64,000 nucleotides of DNA from Hydractinia symbiolongicarpus. Its lineage: Eukaryota > Cnidaria > Hydrozoa > Anthoathecata > Hydractiniidae. The stretch is from assembly GCF_029227915.1 (NCBI RefSeq), contig NC_079884.1, forward strand, positions 9,858,001 to 9,922,000, read 5' to 3'. The position numbers and the translations under genes are program-made. The stretch's first letter is position 1; the number at the start of each line of letters is the position of its first letter. The notes below the pieces were generated by a model. The model was not told the DNA's origin. It did no database searches and saw only the letters and a list, made by a program, of their open reading frames with translations. Below, piece by piece: positions 42,201 to 53,361 of this stretch.

Positions 42201-45200
42201 TTGTTTCGAAATTTTCTACGACATTTTTGATAAGGAATTCAAATCTGTTGTCCGTTTGTCATAAAACTCAACAGAAAAAGTTGCGGCACATCAAAAGAAT
42301 AAGTCTCGGGAAAGGTGTATTGTTTATTCATTCTCAACACAGAATGTTTTATCGTACTCGCTGTAAAACATTCCCTGTTAAGAATGAACAAACGGATGTG
42401 CTTAGGGTAACTAATTTTGGCGGGAACTAATTTTGACGGATTTCGCGGTTTTGCCAAAAATCCGCCAAATTAAGTTCCTGCCAAAATTAACTTTTTCCGT
42501 ATATTGTTATTGTTGTTGTCTAACGTTTTATTTACAGCAGTCGTAATGAAATTAACAAAAACCCTTTTATGACAAGCACAAAAAAGTTTTCAATGGAGAC
42601 ACGAAGTTTCTGTTCTTATCTTCAATTTTGTTATTACATGTTTGTTTAAAAACCAATATCGTACTGATAGCGGTTTTTAAACCTAACACGCACTTTAAGT
42701 GATAATTTCTATCAGTAGAAACAAATATCATCCGCTTAATTTGACATAGTCTGTTGATGCTACTGCCATAGCTTTAATCTTGCCGCTATTGCTGAATGTT
42801 TGAACTTGATGTAAACTTGAAGCTTCGTCTTCAGAACCACAAATTAAACAGACATTGACTGATTCAATGCAATGTATTGTGAAAAATGTTTCTTGATCTA
42901 ACAGCTCCTAATATGAACCTTCTGCACTGGTAAATTGTTCGCATAAGCTTTTGAAGTTTCTTGTAAGAGTTTGAATCTCCCTGAATGCTTTCAAATATAT
43001 GCCTAATGTTTGATACAAATTTCTTTCAACAAAAACTAACTCGTGTATCCTAATTTATTGCACAAAATTTCCGATATTCTTTGTATCTATAAATTGTCTG
43101 TGTACTTGCCTGAACTGGCTTTACTGTCTCCATTCACTTTAAACTGATGACTTTGGAACATTCTAGGCAAATTGTCCCCTGAACCTGATAAATCTACTAT
43201 TTTATTCCTATACCTTGCTTGTTTCAAGGGTTCTGACAAATAAAACAATACTCCTATCTGTATCACCAACTCATAGTTGCTCATGATTAGATTTAACTAT
43301 AAATTTATCATCATTTAGCTTTCTAATCTTTCTTTCGAATTTCTAATCTTTATTCTAAACATAAAGATATATTATTATATAAACTGTAGCCGAACACATA
43401 CTAAACAACAAAAATTCTTTTTCCTTCTTTCTTCTAATCCGCACAAACATCACTTTCAAAACTAAAGAAACGAAGTTAGAATTCGAATTCGAATTGGAAC
43501 TCTGTTCTTTCTTAGGGGCTGTTCATATGGGAGATATTTCCTCGGGAACCGGTTCAGCATGATATCAAGTCGAGGTCTCAGGCTGTCAACAAACTCTTAA
43601 CAAAATTTAGTTGCGTTAATCCAGTGAACTCTCCATAACTCGAACTCTCACGGGAAATCAGAAATTGTTCGAGTTATGGAGCGGTTCGAGTAATGGAAAG
43701 TTTGGAAATTTGGCAAATTTTCCACAGACGCCATTTTATTTATGAGAATGAGAACTTCAAAATAAGAATATTTGTAAACACACCACTTGACATTCGAACG
43801 GCGCGTTCGAATGACTTCGTTCAAATGATCTAAGGGGCCAAATACACGTAGAAAATATTCGAATTAGAAAAAAACTCTGAAATTCTTCAATTTTCAGATT
43901 GTTCGAGTTATGGAGATTTGAGTAGTGGAGAGTTGATTATGAGAGTTTATTAGGAAATTTTCACGGTGCCTACAAATTCGTTCGAGTTAAGGAGCGGTTC
44001 GAGTTAAAGGGTTTTGAGTTATGGAGAATCCACTGTATTAGAAAAAAACATTTACCCGCCTACCGAGATCTCGGGTGCGCATGATCGAGATCTAGGTAAG
44101 CGGATAATGCATTCTCCCATATGAACAGAAGTTTCCTCGGTAGGCGAGATAAATTTATGTCGATTTGGCATAATTTTCAAAAATAAACAATATATTCTTA
44201 TCACAGTAAACAATAGAAACTTATCAAATGGTATTTTCTCATCCGAGTAAAAGTCTTCTCGCCCATACCATATGAACAGAAAGTAAAAATTATATCATGC
44301 TGAAATATTTCGCCCGCTAACCGAGGAAATATTTCCCATAAGAACAGCCCCTAATTCTTCCGATGAATCAAGACAATGCATGCAGTGCTGTTATAAATAA
44401 AAACATATTTACTTGATTGTTCAATTTTAAGATAAATTTGAAATTTAGTCAGTTTCCAACCTCGTCCCCAGGACCTCTTTTCGAAAAAAGCGAAAAGAGG
44501 TCCTGGGGACGAGGTTGGTCAGTTTCATGAATCAGTATTAAATTATCCTTTAAACAGTATATAAATAACATATTTTGGGAAAAAAATATATCTAGCAAAA
44601 AACGGCTGGCGTCAATCACGTGACTTTTGATCAGAATATCGTAATATGTGTTTGTACTAATTTTCACGCTCTAGTTACGTTTTGTATTTTTTGTTATCCT
44701 CAACACTGGTTTAATTACTTTGTTACAAAATTAATTTAAAGAATAGTCATTTAGCTGTTTGCTGACAGCAAATTCATCTTAGAATACCGTGGCAAGTAGT
44801 GCTCATGACAAATTTAGTTTTTTATTGCGCACTCTGTCACTTTTTCCAGCCAACTGCAAATATGAGTGCATAGCAACGGCCATAGCAACCATTTTCGCAT
44901 TTTTAGACAGCTTTCTTGCCCCTCTGTCGATGTTTAATTCGTTGTAATAGCTAGATGATACTTTAGGGCCTCCTAAGACAATATATGACAGTTCTTAATA
45001 TTAAATGTGGTGTTCTAACAGAAAAATTTCACGGATGATCAAATTACTCAAACCTATGTAAGGACCATTCTATTTTCTTCGACAGGTCAACACACTTACA
45101 AGAGCGAGAAGGGAATTGATCCAGAAAACACAAGCGCCGGTCAAGAAGCCACCTCGTGAGCAATTTACAAACGAGCCTCCACCTGACAATTTTAGGGACA

Positions 45201-48200
45201 TCCCGACTATTCCTGATATAAACGATATTTACCGTGAAGAAAAGCCTTACCTTCGGCCAATCAAATCACGCGGAGGTTACTCTAATGGTGAGGAGTATTT
45301 GGATGTTCAATTTCGACTATTGCGAGAAGATCTGGTGTGTCCACTCCGTGAAGGTGTGCAGGAAATAATTGAAGAAATTCCACGGAAAAATAGAAAGCAC
45401 GCGCTGAATGTTTACAACAGAGTTCAAGTTTTGTTTCCTCTCTGTACAAAAAGTGGCATCATTCATCGTGTCAGTTTTGACACAACCTATACTAAAGGTA
45501 TACCTTGGCAACACTCAAAACGGCTAATTTTTGGATCTTTAGTATGCCTGAGTAAAGATCAATTCCAAACGATAATTTTCGCCACTGTTGCTGATCGAAG
45601 TCCAGAAAATCTTAGGAAGGGATTGGTTGATTTAAGATTTGTTGGTGGACTTGAAACACAAAATTATTTTGCAAAAGGAGAATTGATGGAAATGGTGGAG
45701 AGCTCGGTATATTTTGAAGCATATAAACACGTATTAAATGGAATGAAAGAGTTTGATGGAGAAGAAATTCCAATGCAGAGATACATAGTCGAATGTACCT
45801 CTGATGTCAAACCTCCTGCTTATCTTCAGCGTCGGGATGTTCTTGCTCCAAGGTATAATTTGAGAAGTTCTTTGAAGACTAAACAATTGGTCGCAGATTC
45901 TGTTCGTATACTCAATGATCGCTTTTGGCCAACATACGATCTTACTGATCTGAACCAATCACAGTTAAATGCATTCAAACATGCGCTCACTAAAGAGTTT
46001 GTAGTTATCCAAGGTCCACCTGGTACTGGAAAAACACATGTTGGTATCAGAATTGCGGATGCTTTGTTACAAAACTCACAGGCTTGGAACTTAGACCAGA
46101 AAGCTCCAATGTTGGTTGTATGTTATACAAATCATGCTTTGGACCAATTTCTTAGTGGCATCATTGAGTTCGGACACACTGATGTTGTACGTGTAGGTGG
46201 GCGAGCGAGTGAGGAAATGAAAAAATATTCACTTCGAGAGGCACTAACCCGTCTAAAGGGAACTAGTCGTCGCCAAAGAAACGAACCTGATGATTTCAAA
46301 TTCCTTAGAAGAGCAAAAGCACAATCCTTAGAAGAAAGGGATAATCTTATAGCTGCTATAGAAAGGGACACAGGAAACATAAGGGCTTGTCAAAACCTGT
46401 TGCAATCAGGTAACTTAGTCCATTTAAAAAAATTGCTATTTATTATGAAGGAAGAACATCAAGAAGCATTTGTAACCTTTGATGCACATTGTTGGGGCTT
46501 AAAGATATCTGTTTTTGATATATTTCTTGACATCATAAAAATACCGATTGACAACATCACTGCGTTTAAAATAGCTGAAAACATTGGCGATGCAAAAAAT
46601 GAAGTTGCAGTTGCGAGCGCAGCTGATCCTAAAAAAAATAATCCTGGTGATAATGAAGTTAACGATGACGAAGTCGACGAGAATGGAGTGGATGTTGAAG
46701 GTGAAGGAGAAGTTCTGGTGGAAAGATGGGTTGCTGATACTAACGAGTATCAAGTTTTGAATGTTAAAAAACAAATCGAACATGAAGTCCAAGAAGAAAG
46801 GGAGAAGAATATTTTGGTGGACAGTGACGGCTTTACAGTTGTTCAACCATCACGTCAGGAAAAGAAAAATCGCATACAACGTTTATTGCGAAGTTATGAG
46901 CCAATGTCATCTGCAGAGGCTAATGATGTAGAGAATCCATGGGATCTGTCTCTCGATAATAGATGCCGACTGTACAAATACTGGTTGCAAAAGTTGTATG
47001 AAGAAATGTATGAAAATTATTCACGTCAAGCTGAGAAGCTTGAGGAAGTCTGTCAACAAGTTAATGAACTTCAACAGCAAGAAGATGAAATAGCCATGAG
47101 AAAAGCCGATGTAATTGCCATGACAACTACTTGTGCTGCTCGATATCGAACAGCTCTGCAGAAGATTCAACCAAAGGTGGTTATAATCGAGGAGGCTGCT
47201 GAAGTTTTAGAAGCACATGTGTTGACAGCATTAAGCGGTGGTATAGAGCATTTGATATTGATCGGTGATCACCAACAGTTAAAACCGAATCCTGCAGTTT
47301 ATGAGCTAGCCACTCGCTATTCTTTGGAAGTGTCGTTGTTCCAGAGAATGGTAGATAATGGAATGGAATGTCATACACTTGATATACAACACAGAATGCG
47401 ACCGGAGATATCCATACTTCTTCGGCATATCTATCCGAAGTTAAGAAATCATGCATCTGTGAGGAGCTATCCATGTGTTAAAGGCGTCGGTAATAATGTT
47501 ATGTTCATCAATCACCACGAAAAGGAGAATCAGGTAGCGCACATGAAATCAAAAGCAAATAAACATGAAGCAGAATTCATAAAAGCGCTATGCTTCTATT
47601 TCTTACAGCAAGGATATCAGCCTAGTCAGATTACAATTTTAACAGGTTACACTGGCCAACTCATTCAAATGAAACATATCATGCCAAAAGAGGTTTTCAA
47701 CGGTGTAAGAATAACAGCTGTTGATAACTTTCAGGGTGAGGAAAATGACATCATTCTCTTGAGCCTGGTAAGAAGCAATGATCAAGGAAGCATTGGATTT
47801 CTAAAGACAGATAATCGCATATGTGTCGCATTGTCAAGAGCGAAACATGGATTATTTGTTATAGGAAACTTTGACCTGCTTAAAGAACAAAGTGTATTAT
47901 GGAGAAAGATAATTAATGATGCCACGATGTACGGAAGTTTCGGGAAATCAATGAAGCTATGCTGCCAAAATCATACCGATACAATTATAAATGCAGGAAA
48001 TGCTGCAGATTTTTTGCAAGCTCCTGAAGGTGGTTGTATACGACCGTGTGAATTCAGGTTAGATTGTGGTCATGTTTGCGAAAAAGCATGTCATCCAGTT
48101 GATCCAGAGCATGTCGAGTACGTATGCAAGAAACGTTGCCTCAAGGCAACGTGTAACCTTGGTCATCAATGTCAAAAGCAGTGCCATCATGGGAAAGATT

Positions 48201-50131
48201 GTGGTTTATGTATTGCTAGAGTGAAGAGAATAGTACCAAAATGTGGGCACGTTCAACAAATGTTATGCAAACAAGATCCCACACAATTTGGTTGTTTGGA
48301 AAAATGCAATAAGGTGCTTGAATGCGGCCATCCTTGCAAATTAAGTTGCAAAGAAGACTGTCAGAAACAAAGATGTTTTGCTCAGGTTCCAAAGCTTTTA
48401 CCTTGTCAACACAGGGTGCATGTCACGTGTCATTCTGATGTTTCAACTGTCAGATGCAATTCTCCCTGCAAAGCTAAGCTAGATTGTGGTCATATTTGTT
48501 CTGGAACATGTGGGGAGTGTAAGCAAGGCCGACTTCACAAAAAATGCTCACAAGAATGCGGAAGAATACTTGTATGCTCTCATGGATGCAAAGAACCATG
48601 TACAAAAAACTGTCCACCTTGCATGTTACAATGTGAAAACAGGTGTGTTCACAGCAGGTGTGAGAAGAAATGTGGTGAAGTTTGCTCACCGTGCAGAGAA
48701 GCATGTACATGGCATTGTAGGCACAAGGAATGTACAAAACGCTGCGGTGAAATATGTGACAGGGAGCCTTGTAACAGACCGTGCAAAAAGAGGTTACGCT
48801 GTGGACATTTATGCATTGGTTTATGTGGGGAAATTTGCCCCAATGTATGTCGCGTTTGTGATAGAGAGAAAGTGAAAGAGATTTTCTTTGGGGACGAAGA
48901 TGAAGCATCAGCACGATTTATTGTCCTTGAAGATTGTCAACATTACTTTGAAGTTAATGGAATGGACAGGTGGATGCAACAGGATAATGGAGACGGGGGA
49001 AACGTAAAGATGAAGGAATGTCCACGCTGCAAAACCATCATCCGCAAGAGTGTAAGATATGGAAATATTGTGAAGAATTCATTAAAAGATATAAACGAAA
49101 TAAAGAAGAAGATTATTGAAAGTGGGAGATCTGACCTAGCGGGCGTTAAAGAAAACGCTTATCAAAAATGTCGAGATGTCAATAAACTAGTGCAAGAGAT
49201 TCCGTTTTTGGACAGATTTCGATTTTTGAACCGCGTTGCTTCAAGCATGGCTTTAGAAGAAGATGCAAATTTTACTACGTTTGCATATAATTTAAAACGC
49301 AATATTAGACCGCGTGATAATCAAAATAATGCATCAGTGCTTGCTACTCGATTAGTGAAATCCTCTTTGGGATACGAAGCGGTGAACGGCTTATTTCATC
49401 AGGCTGCGATACTGGAAGCATTGTGGAAATTAAAAAAGGAGGTCTTTGAAAACAAAAGTTTGCGAAATGAAAAGGATGAAATCTTAAAAGGTATGGTGGG
49501 GCTTGAAGACTTTATCATGTCTGAAAGGATGAGCGAACAACAAGTTAAAGATGCAAACGAAGATTTGGAAAGAAACCACGTCTATGTAAGTGTTATTGTT
49601 TGTGTAACTCAATTAAAACAAAAAGAGAAGGACATTGAAACATGGAGGGATTCTCAAGAAATGGCAGATCTGTCAACTAAAGCTAGAGCTATAAAATGGC
49701 TTAGATTAGCTAAACATGAAGAAAATGTTCTATTGCAAATTAAAGCAGAAATAGAAGAAGGAAAAAAATTAAGGAAAACAAAGATTAAAGAGATTAAAGC
49801 GAGTGTTGATGAAATCAAGAGAAGATTTGAATTAGAGGGCTTGGCTGAGCAAGAGAGAATAATGATTGTAAAAGCGATGGGTCTTGGAAAGGGCCATTGG
49901 TACAAATGTCCTAATGGCCATTTTTATGCTATTGGCGAATGTGGGGGCGCAACTGAAACTGGAAAATGTCCCGAATGTGGTGCAGTTATTGGCGGACGAA
50001 GTCACACTTTGGCTGCTGGAAATCAACATGCAGGCAATTTCGATGGTTCCACTCATGCAGCTTATTCTGAAGCTGCAAACAACATGATGAACTGGGATCA
50101 AGAAGCATTGCGCCGCCTCCAATTGGAATAA
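36268..50131 (+). CDS. ZNFX1: NFX1-type zinc finger-containing helicase ZNFX1 (1884 aa)
   Basis: This is an SF1 RNA helicase that senses or binds viral and small-RNA-targeted transcripts in vertebrates and supports heritable RNA silencing in nematodes, where it marks germ granules. Exons 36268-36421, 40646-41100 and 45086-50131 (154 + 455 + 5046 nt) join in frame; human ZNFX1 has 1918 aa. Exon 1 encodes MDFSSPFFVER and then an RGG/GGR tract. Exon 2 encodes a helical region matching the armadillo-like N-terminal part (residues about 52-203). Exon 3 carries FRLLRED and the upstream domain, Walker A GPPGTGKTH (about 513), an acidic insert (about 700-730), Walker B VVIIEEAAE (about 904), QHRMRPE (about 972), DNFQGEENDIILLSLVRS (about 1083), ALSRAKHG (about 1119), about nine NFX1-type Cys/His fingers (about 1190-1460), a coiled region, and the terminal RZ-type finger (GHWYKCPNGH, about 1805-1845). 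An upstream ATG pair is stopped by TAA, which supports the start at 36268. AATAAA lies at 50562. Confidence 0.96.
36302..36421 (+). repeat. RGG-box-encoding GGA/GGT-rich repeat in ZNFX1 exon 1
   Basis: Forty codons are almost only Gly and Arg, with units such as GGT-GGT-CGT-GGA repeated at the 3' end. It ends in a consensus donor, G|GTAAGT. The purine-rich strand is GC-rich against a very AT-rich background. Confidence 0.85.
36422..40645 (+). other. ZNFX1 intron 1 (4.2 kb), repeat-bearing
   Basis: GT-AG intron. It holds a worn foldback of the CCTCGTCCCCAG family at about 36765-36850, a TTTTG run near 37725, a CCGGATTCACGGTACGATTTATCG element at about 38768-38880 with internal palindromes, a hairpin at 39748-39815 and a poly-C tract near 40190. 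I see no independent gene; the 105-codon frame at 38692 overlaps the palindromic element and looks accidental. Confidence 0.6.
39748..39815. repeat. Short hairpin-forming inverted repeat
   Basis: CCTAATAATACCATGGAGATAGAAA is mirrored by TTTCTATTTATATTTTCCATGGTAATAGTTAGG with a small central loop. It looks like a miniature foldback element. Confidence 0.5.
42408..42492. repeat. Foldback element with ATTTTGGCGGGAACT arms
   Basis: Left arm TAATTTTGGCGGGAACTAAT and right arm AAGTTCCTGCCAAAATTAA are inverted copies around a GGATTTCGCGG/AAATCCGCC centre. Compact hairpin, no coding content. Confidence 0.6.
43515..44351. mobile_element. MITE-like element with GGGGCTGTTCATATGGGA ends
   Basis: The left end GGGGCTGTTCATATGGGAGATATTTCCTCGG is mirrored by CCGAGGAAATATTTCCCATAAGAACAGCCCC at the right. 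TTA precedes the left end and TAA follows the right one. Partial internal copies of CCATATGAACAG occur near 44120 and 44270. No transposase frame is present. Confidence 0.65.
43622..44035. mobile_element. Nested Tc1/pogo-type MITE
   Basis: Inside the previous element, CAGTGAACTCTCCATAACTCGAAC opens and a mirrored GAGTTATGGAGAATCCACTG closes a segment of about 410 bp. Repeated GTTCGAGTTATGGAG motifs lie between them. CAGTG ends followed by TC-rich then TAACTCGAA sequence resemble pogo/Tigger terminal repeats; a TA lies directly after the right end. Confidence 0.5.
44456..44518. repeat. Perfect 63-bp palindrome (28-bp arms, 7-base loop)
   Basis: CCAACCTCGTCCCCAGGACC plus CTCTTTTCG forms the left arm, and its exact reverse complement follows after AAAAAAG. 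It is the best-preserved member of the foldback family seen at 15615, 27160 and 36765. Confidence 0.85.
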
Positions 50132-52985
50132 ATTAATGCAATTGAACGCCGTATTAGCTTAAACAACTACAATTGAATGCGGTATTAGCTAAAAGGAATG
50201 GGTACGTCTTTTAAACAAATATGACGAAGTTAGTCTGATTTTTGCACGAATAAGGATTGAATGATGACTTATCGGATGAAGTTTTTGATTTACAAAATCT
50301 CTTATCAACAAAATGTTGTTGAGAAAAATACAATGAAGGGAGTATTCCGAAATAAGTTCAAATTTATAGCGACTAACTGACTTTTCAAGGTTGAGCTTTT
50401 CCACTCCTAAGTCTTAAATTATAAAACCTCAATATGTATATATTTTATTTTAAGGGAAGAAGTTTTGATGGAAATTTAACATCGCAGGGGGTAAAGTGTT
50501 CGTTGAACCAATTAATTTTATTTTCGCATAATACACATTCCTACAAACATAATTTTCTGCAAATAAAACAATTACAATTTTCAAATTTTACTTAGATTTG
50601 GAAAAAAAGCCTTCCCTTAACATAATTTAGGAAGTCTTCTTAAACACGAAGTAGTTTAACACATTGTAGCGTTATCATTAATTTTGATTTATATGATTCA
50701 AGTATATTTATTATTAAATGTGCTGCTATGTTAAAGTTCAAACTGTGTTTTTCCTTTTTATTTTTTATTTTTTGAAAATAGTAAAAAAAAATTAGTGTCA
50801 GTATTTTACCTCATTTTCTGGTGCTTTTTGTATATGATTCTCTTATTTTTGCACGTTATTTCTTCGATTTTTTAACGGACTGGCGAATAATTTTTTTATA
50901 AAACCAATACACCTCTGGCTTACCTGTTGACCTAAAATAATTCCTCGTGCTTCCGTAAGTGCATACTGTTTATAGCATTCCTAATGTTTTATTATGTTGT
51001 TCCAAATTGACTTTTCTTATTAACAGGTTGTCAAACCTTTTACTGAATTTTTTTACAATAACACATCTGACCATGGTTCTCATCTGTTTTTGCGTCTCGT
51101 TACAAAAAATAACGATATTCAAGGCTAGCGTATATATCAAAAGTAAGGCATTTAAAATCACGTAAATACATAAAAAAAACTTTTGAAACTGTTTCGCCAC
51201 CTGTTTCTGTTTTATGAAGTTTCTTTTTATTTATAGAAAGTTATGTAAAGTAGTTCGTTTATTTTTAATTGTAATGATTGCTCTTTTTGCCTCCATTGTT
51301 AAACATGTTATTATATTAAAACTTATCTCGTATATCATGCCTAATAATGCTCCCTATTATCTGGTTGATAGAATGGTATCTTCGATCCTTAGAGAAAAGT
51401 GTACTTGGAGGAAAGCTATTGACCTATCTCTGTAATATTTGATTATAACTTTATGAACTTCCAGTACATAATTGAGTGCTGTGAAGCTACACGGATATAT
51501 GAAAGTGAGAGCAAACTTAAAAGCTTAACAATTTCGGGTAAGTTAAGAATTATAATTTCTAACCTAAACAAAATTCGTCCATCGTGTGAAGATATTTACG
51601 GATAATTGCATAATTCAACAACATTTATCCCGAACAAAATCAACCTGGTATTATGGCTTTCGAGATCTGTACGACGATTCTAACAGTTTTCTATCACTTT
51701 TTTTGAAAGTCGCGTAATGTTTCACCCAGTGATGCTACATTACGAACACGACAGAAGCAGGGTTGCTACGCTTCTTCAAAACTTCCTAATTTTGAAAAGT
51801 CTCCGCTCAAAACTTCTCAAAAGTAGATTTTTTAAATTTCCTGAATTTGTGAATATTACAACCATCGCATGTTTCTTATTTTCAAAATGCATAAAATTGC
51901 TTCATTTTTTACAGCAGTAATTTGTTCTTTACTCAAACCGTCACCCTTCAAATCTCCTCAAGCAATCCTCATTTGTTTTGAAACAATACAAAAATGTCCT
52001 CAAATCCCCTTAGTTTATTTTATGAAAACACCACCATAAAAAGTTTAAAATTCTTAGAGTGCAAACCCGGATAAGGGATAAACAAATATGTTCGAATAAA
52101 CGAATGTTCGAATAAACGAATGTTCGAATTAAGCAGCAGTAAAGGAAAGATATTTATATGATAAGATATGATATTTATGATTCTTAAAACTTTACCATTT
52201 TGCAAGGGGAAGTTAAGAATTAGAAGGTAGTGGAAGCAGGAGGTGAAGTTTAATATTTAACCTTAGAAGTAATGTAGTTTTTTGGTTATAGGCGTGTTTT
52301 TCTATGCGTTCATATTTTTTGGACCGGCATTCTTTTCAAGGTCTCTGCGTTCACAGACATGGTCTAATTGCAAATCTGCTATCAACTACAATCTTAGTAA
52401 AAATATGTTGGCAGATATTGGGGACAGCTAATTTTGTAGTTTGAAGTAATTAGGTATGATATTCTTATATTAGATTCACGCATTTTGAAGTTCACTTGTC
52501 ATTGGTAAAGTAAAGAAAAAAATCATACCTTATGTCAAGAGGACCTAATTGGGTTTTTTCGAGGGATGACTATAACGAACTCATGGGTTATCAGAACAGT
52601 ACATTTCAACTTGGAGTTCAACTCCGTATTCTTTCCTCCAAGATTTCAACTAGCTATTTATGGCTGTTTAGATGCTACCGGTAGCAATATATTATTTTTA
52701 AGAGTATGGATTTGAAACTATAATGAGAGATAGTTGGCAGGTGGTACCTTAATCATCTATATGAATCTAGGAGACTATTTAGCTTATAAGAAATTGGTAA
52801 TTCTCAAAAAATGTGGTTCTAATGTATAGCTATTGACTCCACAATTAACGTACTAAATATAATACACTCCAACCTGAAATGTGTACCAAGACAAAATGGC
52901 AGCAAATACAGGATGCAGAAAATTGAAAACACTTTGCATGTGAAGTAAAAGAGAGAAGAACCCCAAAAAGCCCGTCTTTTTTACT
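50132..52985. other. ZNFX1 3' UTR and intergenic space
   Basis: A likely polyadenylation signal is AATAAA at 50562-50567. A TTCGAATAAACGAATG direct repeat lies near 52090-52130. Small hydrophobic frames at 50970-51200 and 51214-51435 have no supporting features. No gene seen. Confidence 0.4.
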
Positions 52986-52989
52986 AAAG

Positions 52990-53361
52990 GCTGTCTTCTT
53001 TGTAATAATTCAGCCTCGTCGTTACACTAGGTCATAAACTAGAACACGGGGTACTATAATGTCATGTTTTTGTCTCTATTTTAGATGCATATCACGTTAT
53101 CTAAGTAGACGTCCTGGCCCTTTTAGTTGCTTCCACACAGCTTCTCTGGCCTCTTCTAATATATTTTTTGTCACTGTAAACTATATCAAAACATCCAAGC
53201 CTTCTATCCAGCATTTTAATACTCCACTTGTAATATGGAAAATGTCTGAGCATATAATGGAAAATTTATTTACATTGAAACCCCTTGTAAGAATTAGAGT
53301 CATTTTTCAGTGCAATGGCAGCCTTCCAGTCATTAGAGCAGCTGAACTAGAACTGTATTAG
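52990..53361 (-). pseudogene. Decayed integrase-like (DDE) gene fragment
   Basis: On the minus strand, segments in different frames read LILTRGFNVN, EEAREAVWKQLKGPGRLL and MHLK, then a stop, then RQKHDIIVPRVLVYD. I recall this order (a helix-turn-helix, then a KGPG-LLGYRAMH-like stretch, then a VPRDVV-like stretch) from a repeated integrase-core-domain gene family in cnidarians and fish. The catalytic core itself is absent, and stop codons and frame changes interrupt every piece. Confidence 0.5.

Larger units (their letters stand above)
41101..45085 (+). other. ZNFX1 intron 2 (4.0 kb) with several MITE-like insertions
   Basis: Runs from donor AAG|GTTGTT to acceptor TTCGACAG. It contains a foldback at 42408-42492, a MITE at 43515-44351 with another nested inside, and a near-perfect palindrome at 44456-44518. 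No gene was seen in either strand. Confidence 0.65.

Noticed and set aside
48474-48914. 146-codon minus-strand frame rich in Cys and His
   Set aside because: It is antisense to the NFX1-type zinc-finger array of ZNFX1; the Cys/His content mirrors the sense codons.
50970-51200. 76-codon minus-strand frame with one hydrophobic segment
   Set aside because: It is short and lies in AT-rich DNA where hydrophobic frames are common; no signal of splicing or family.
53059-53361. 100-codon plus-strand open frame
   Set aside because: The opposite strand carries ordered integrase-like fragments, which explains the sequence better.
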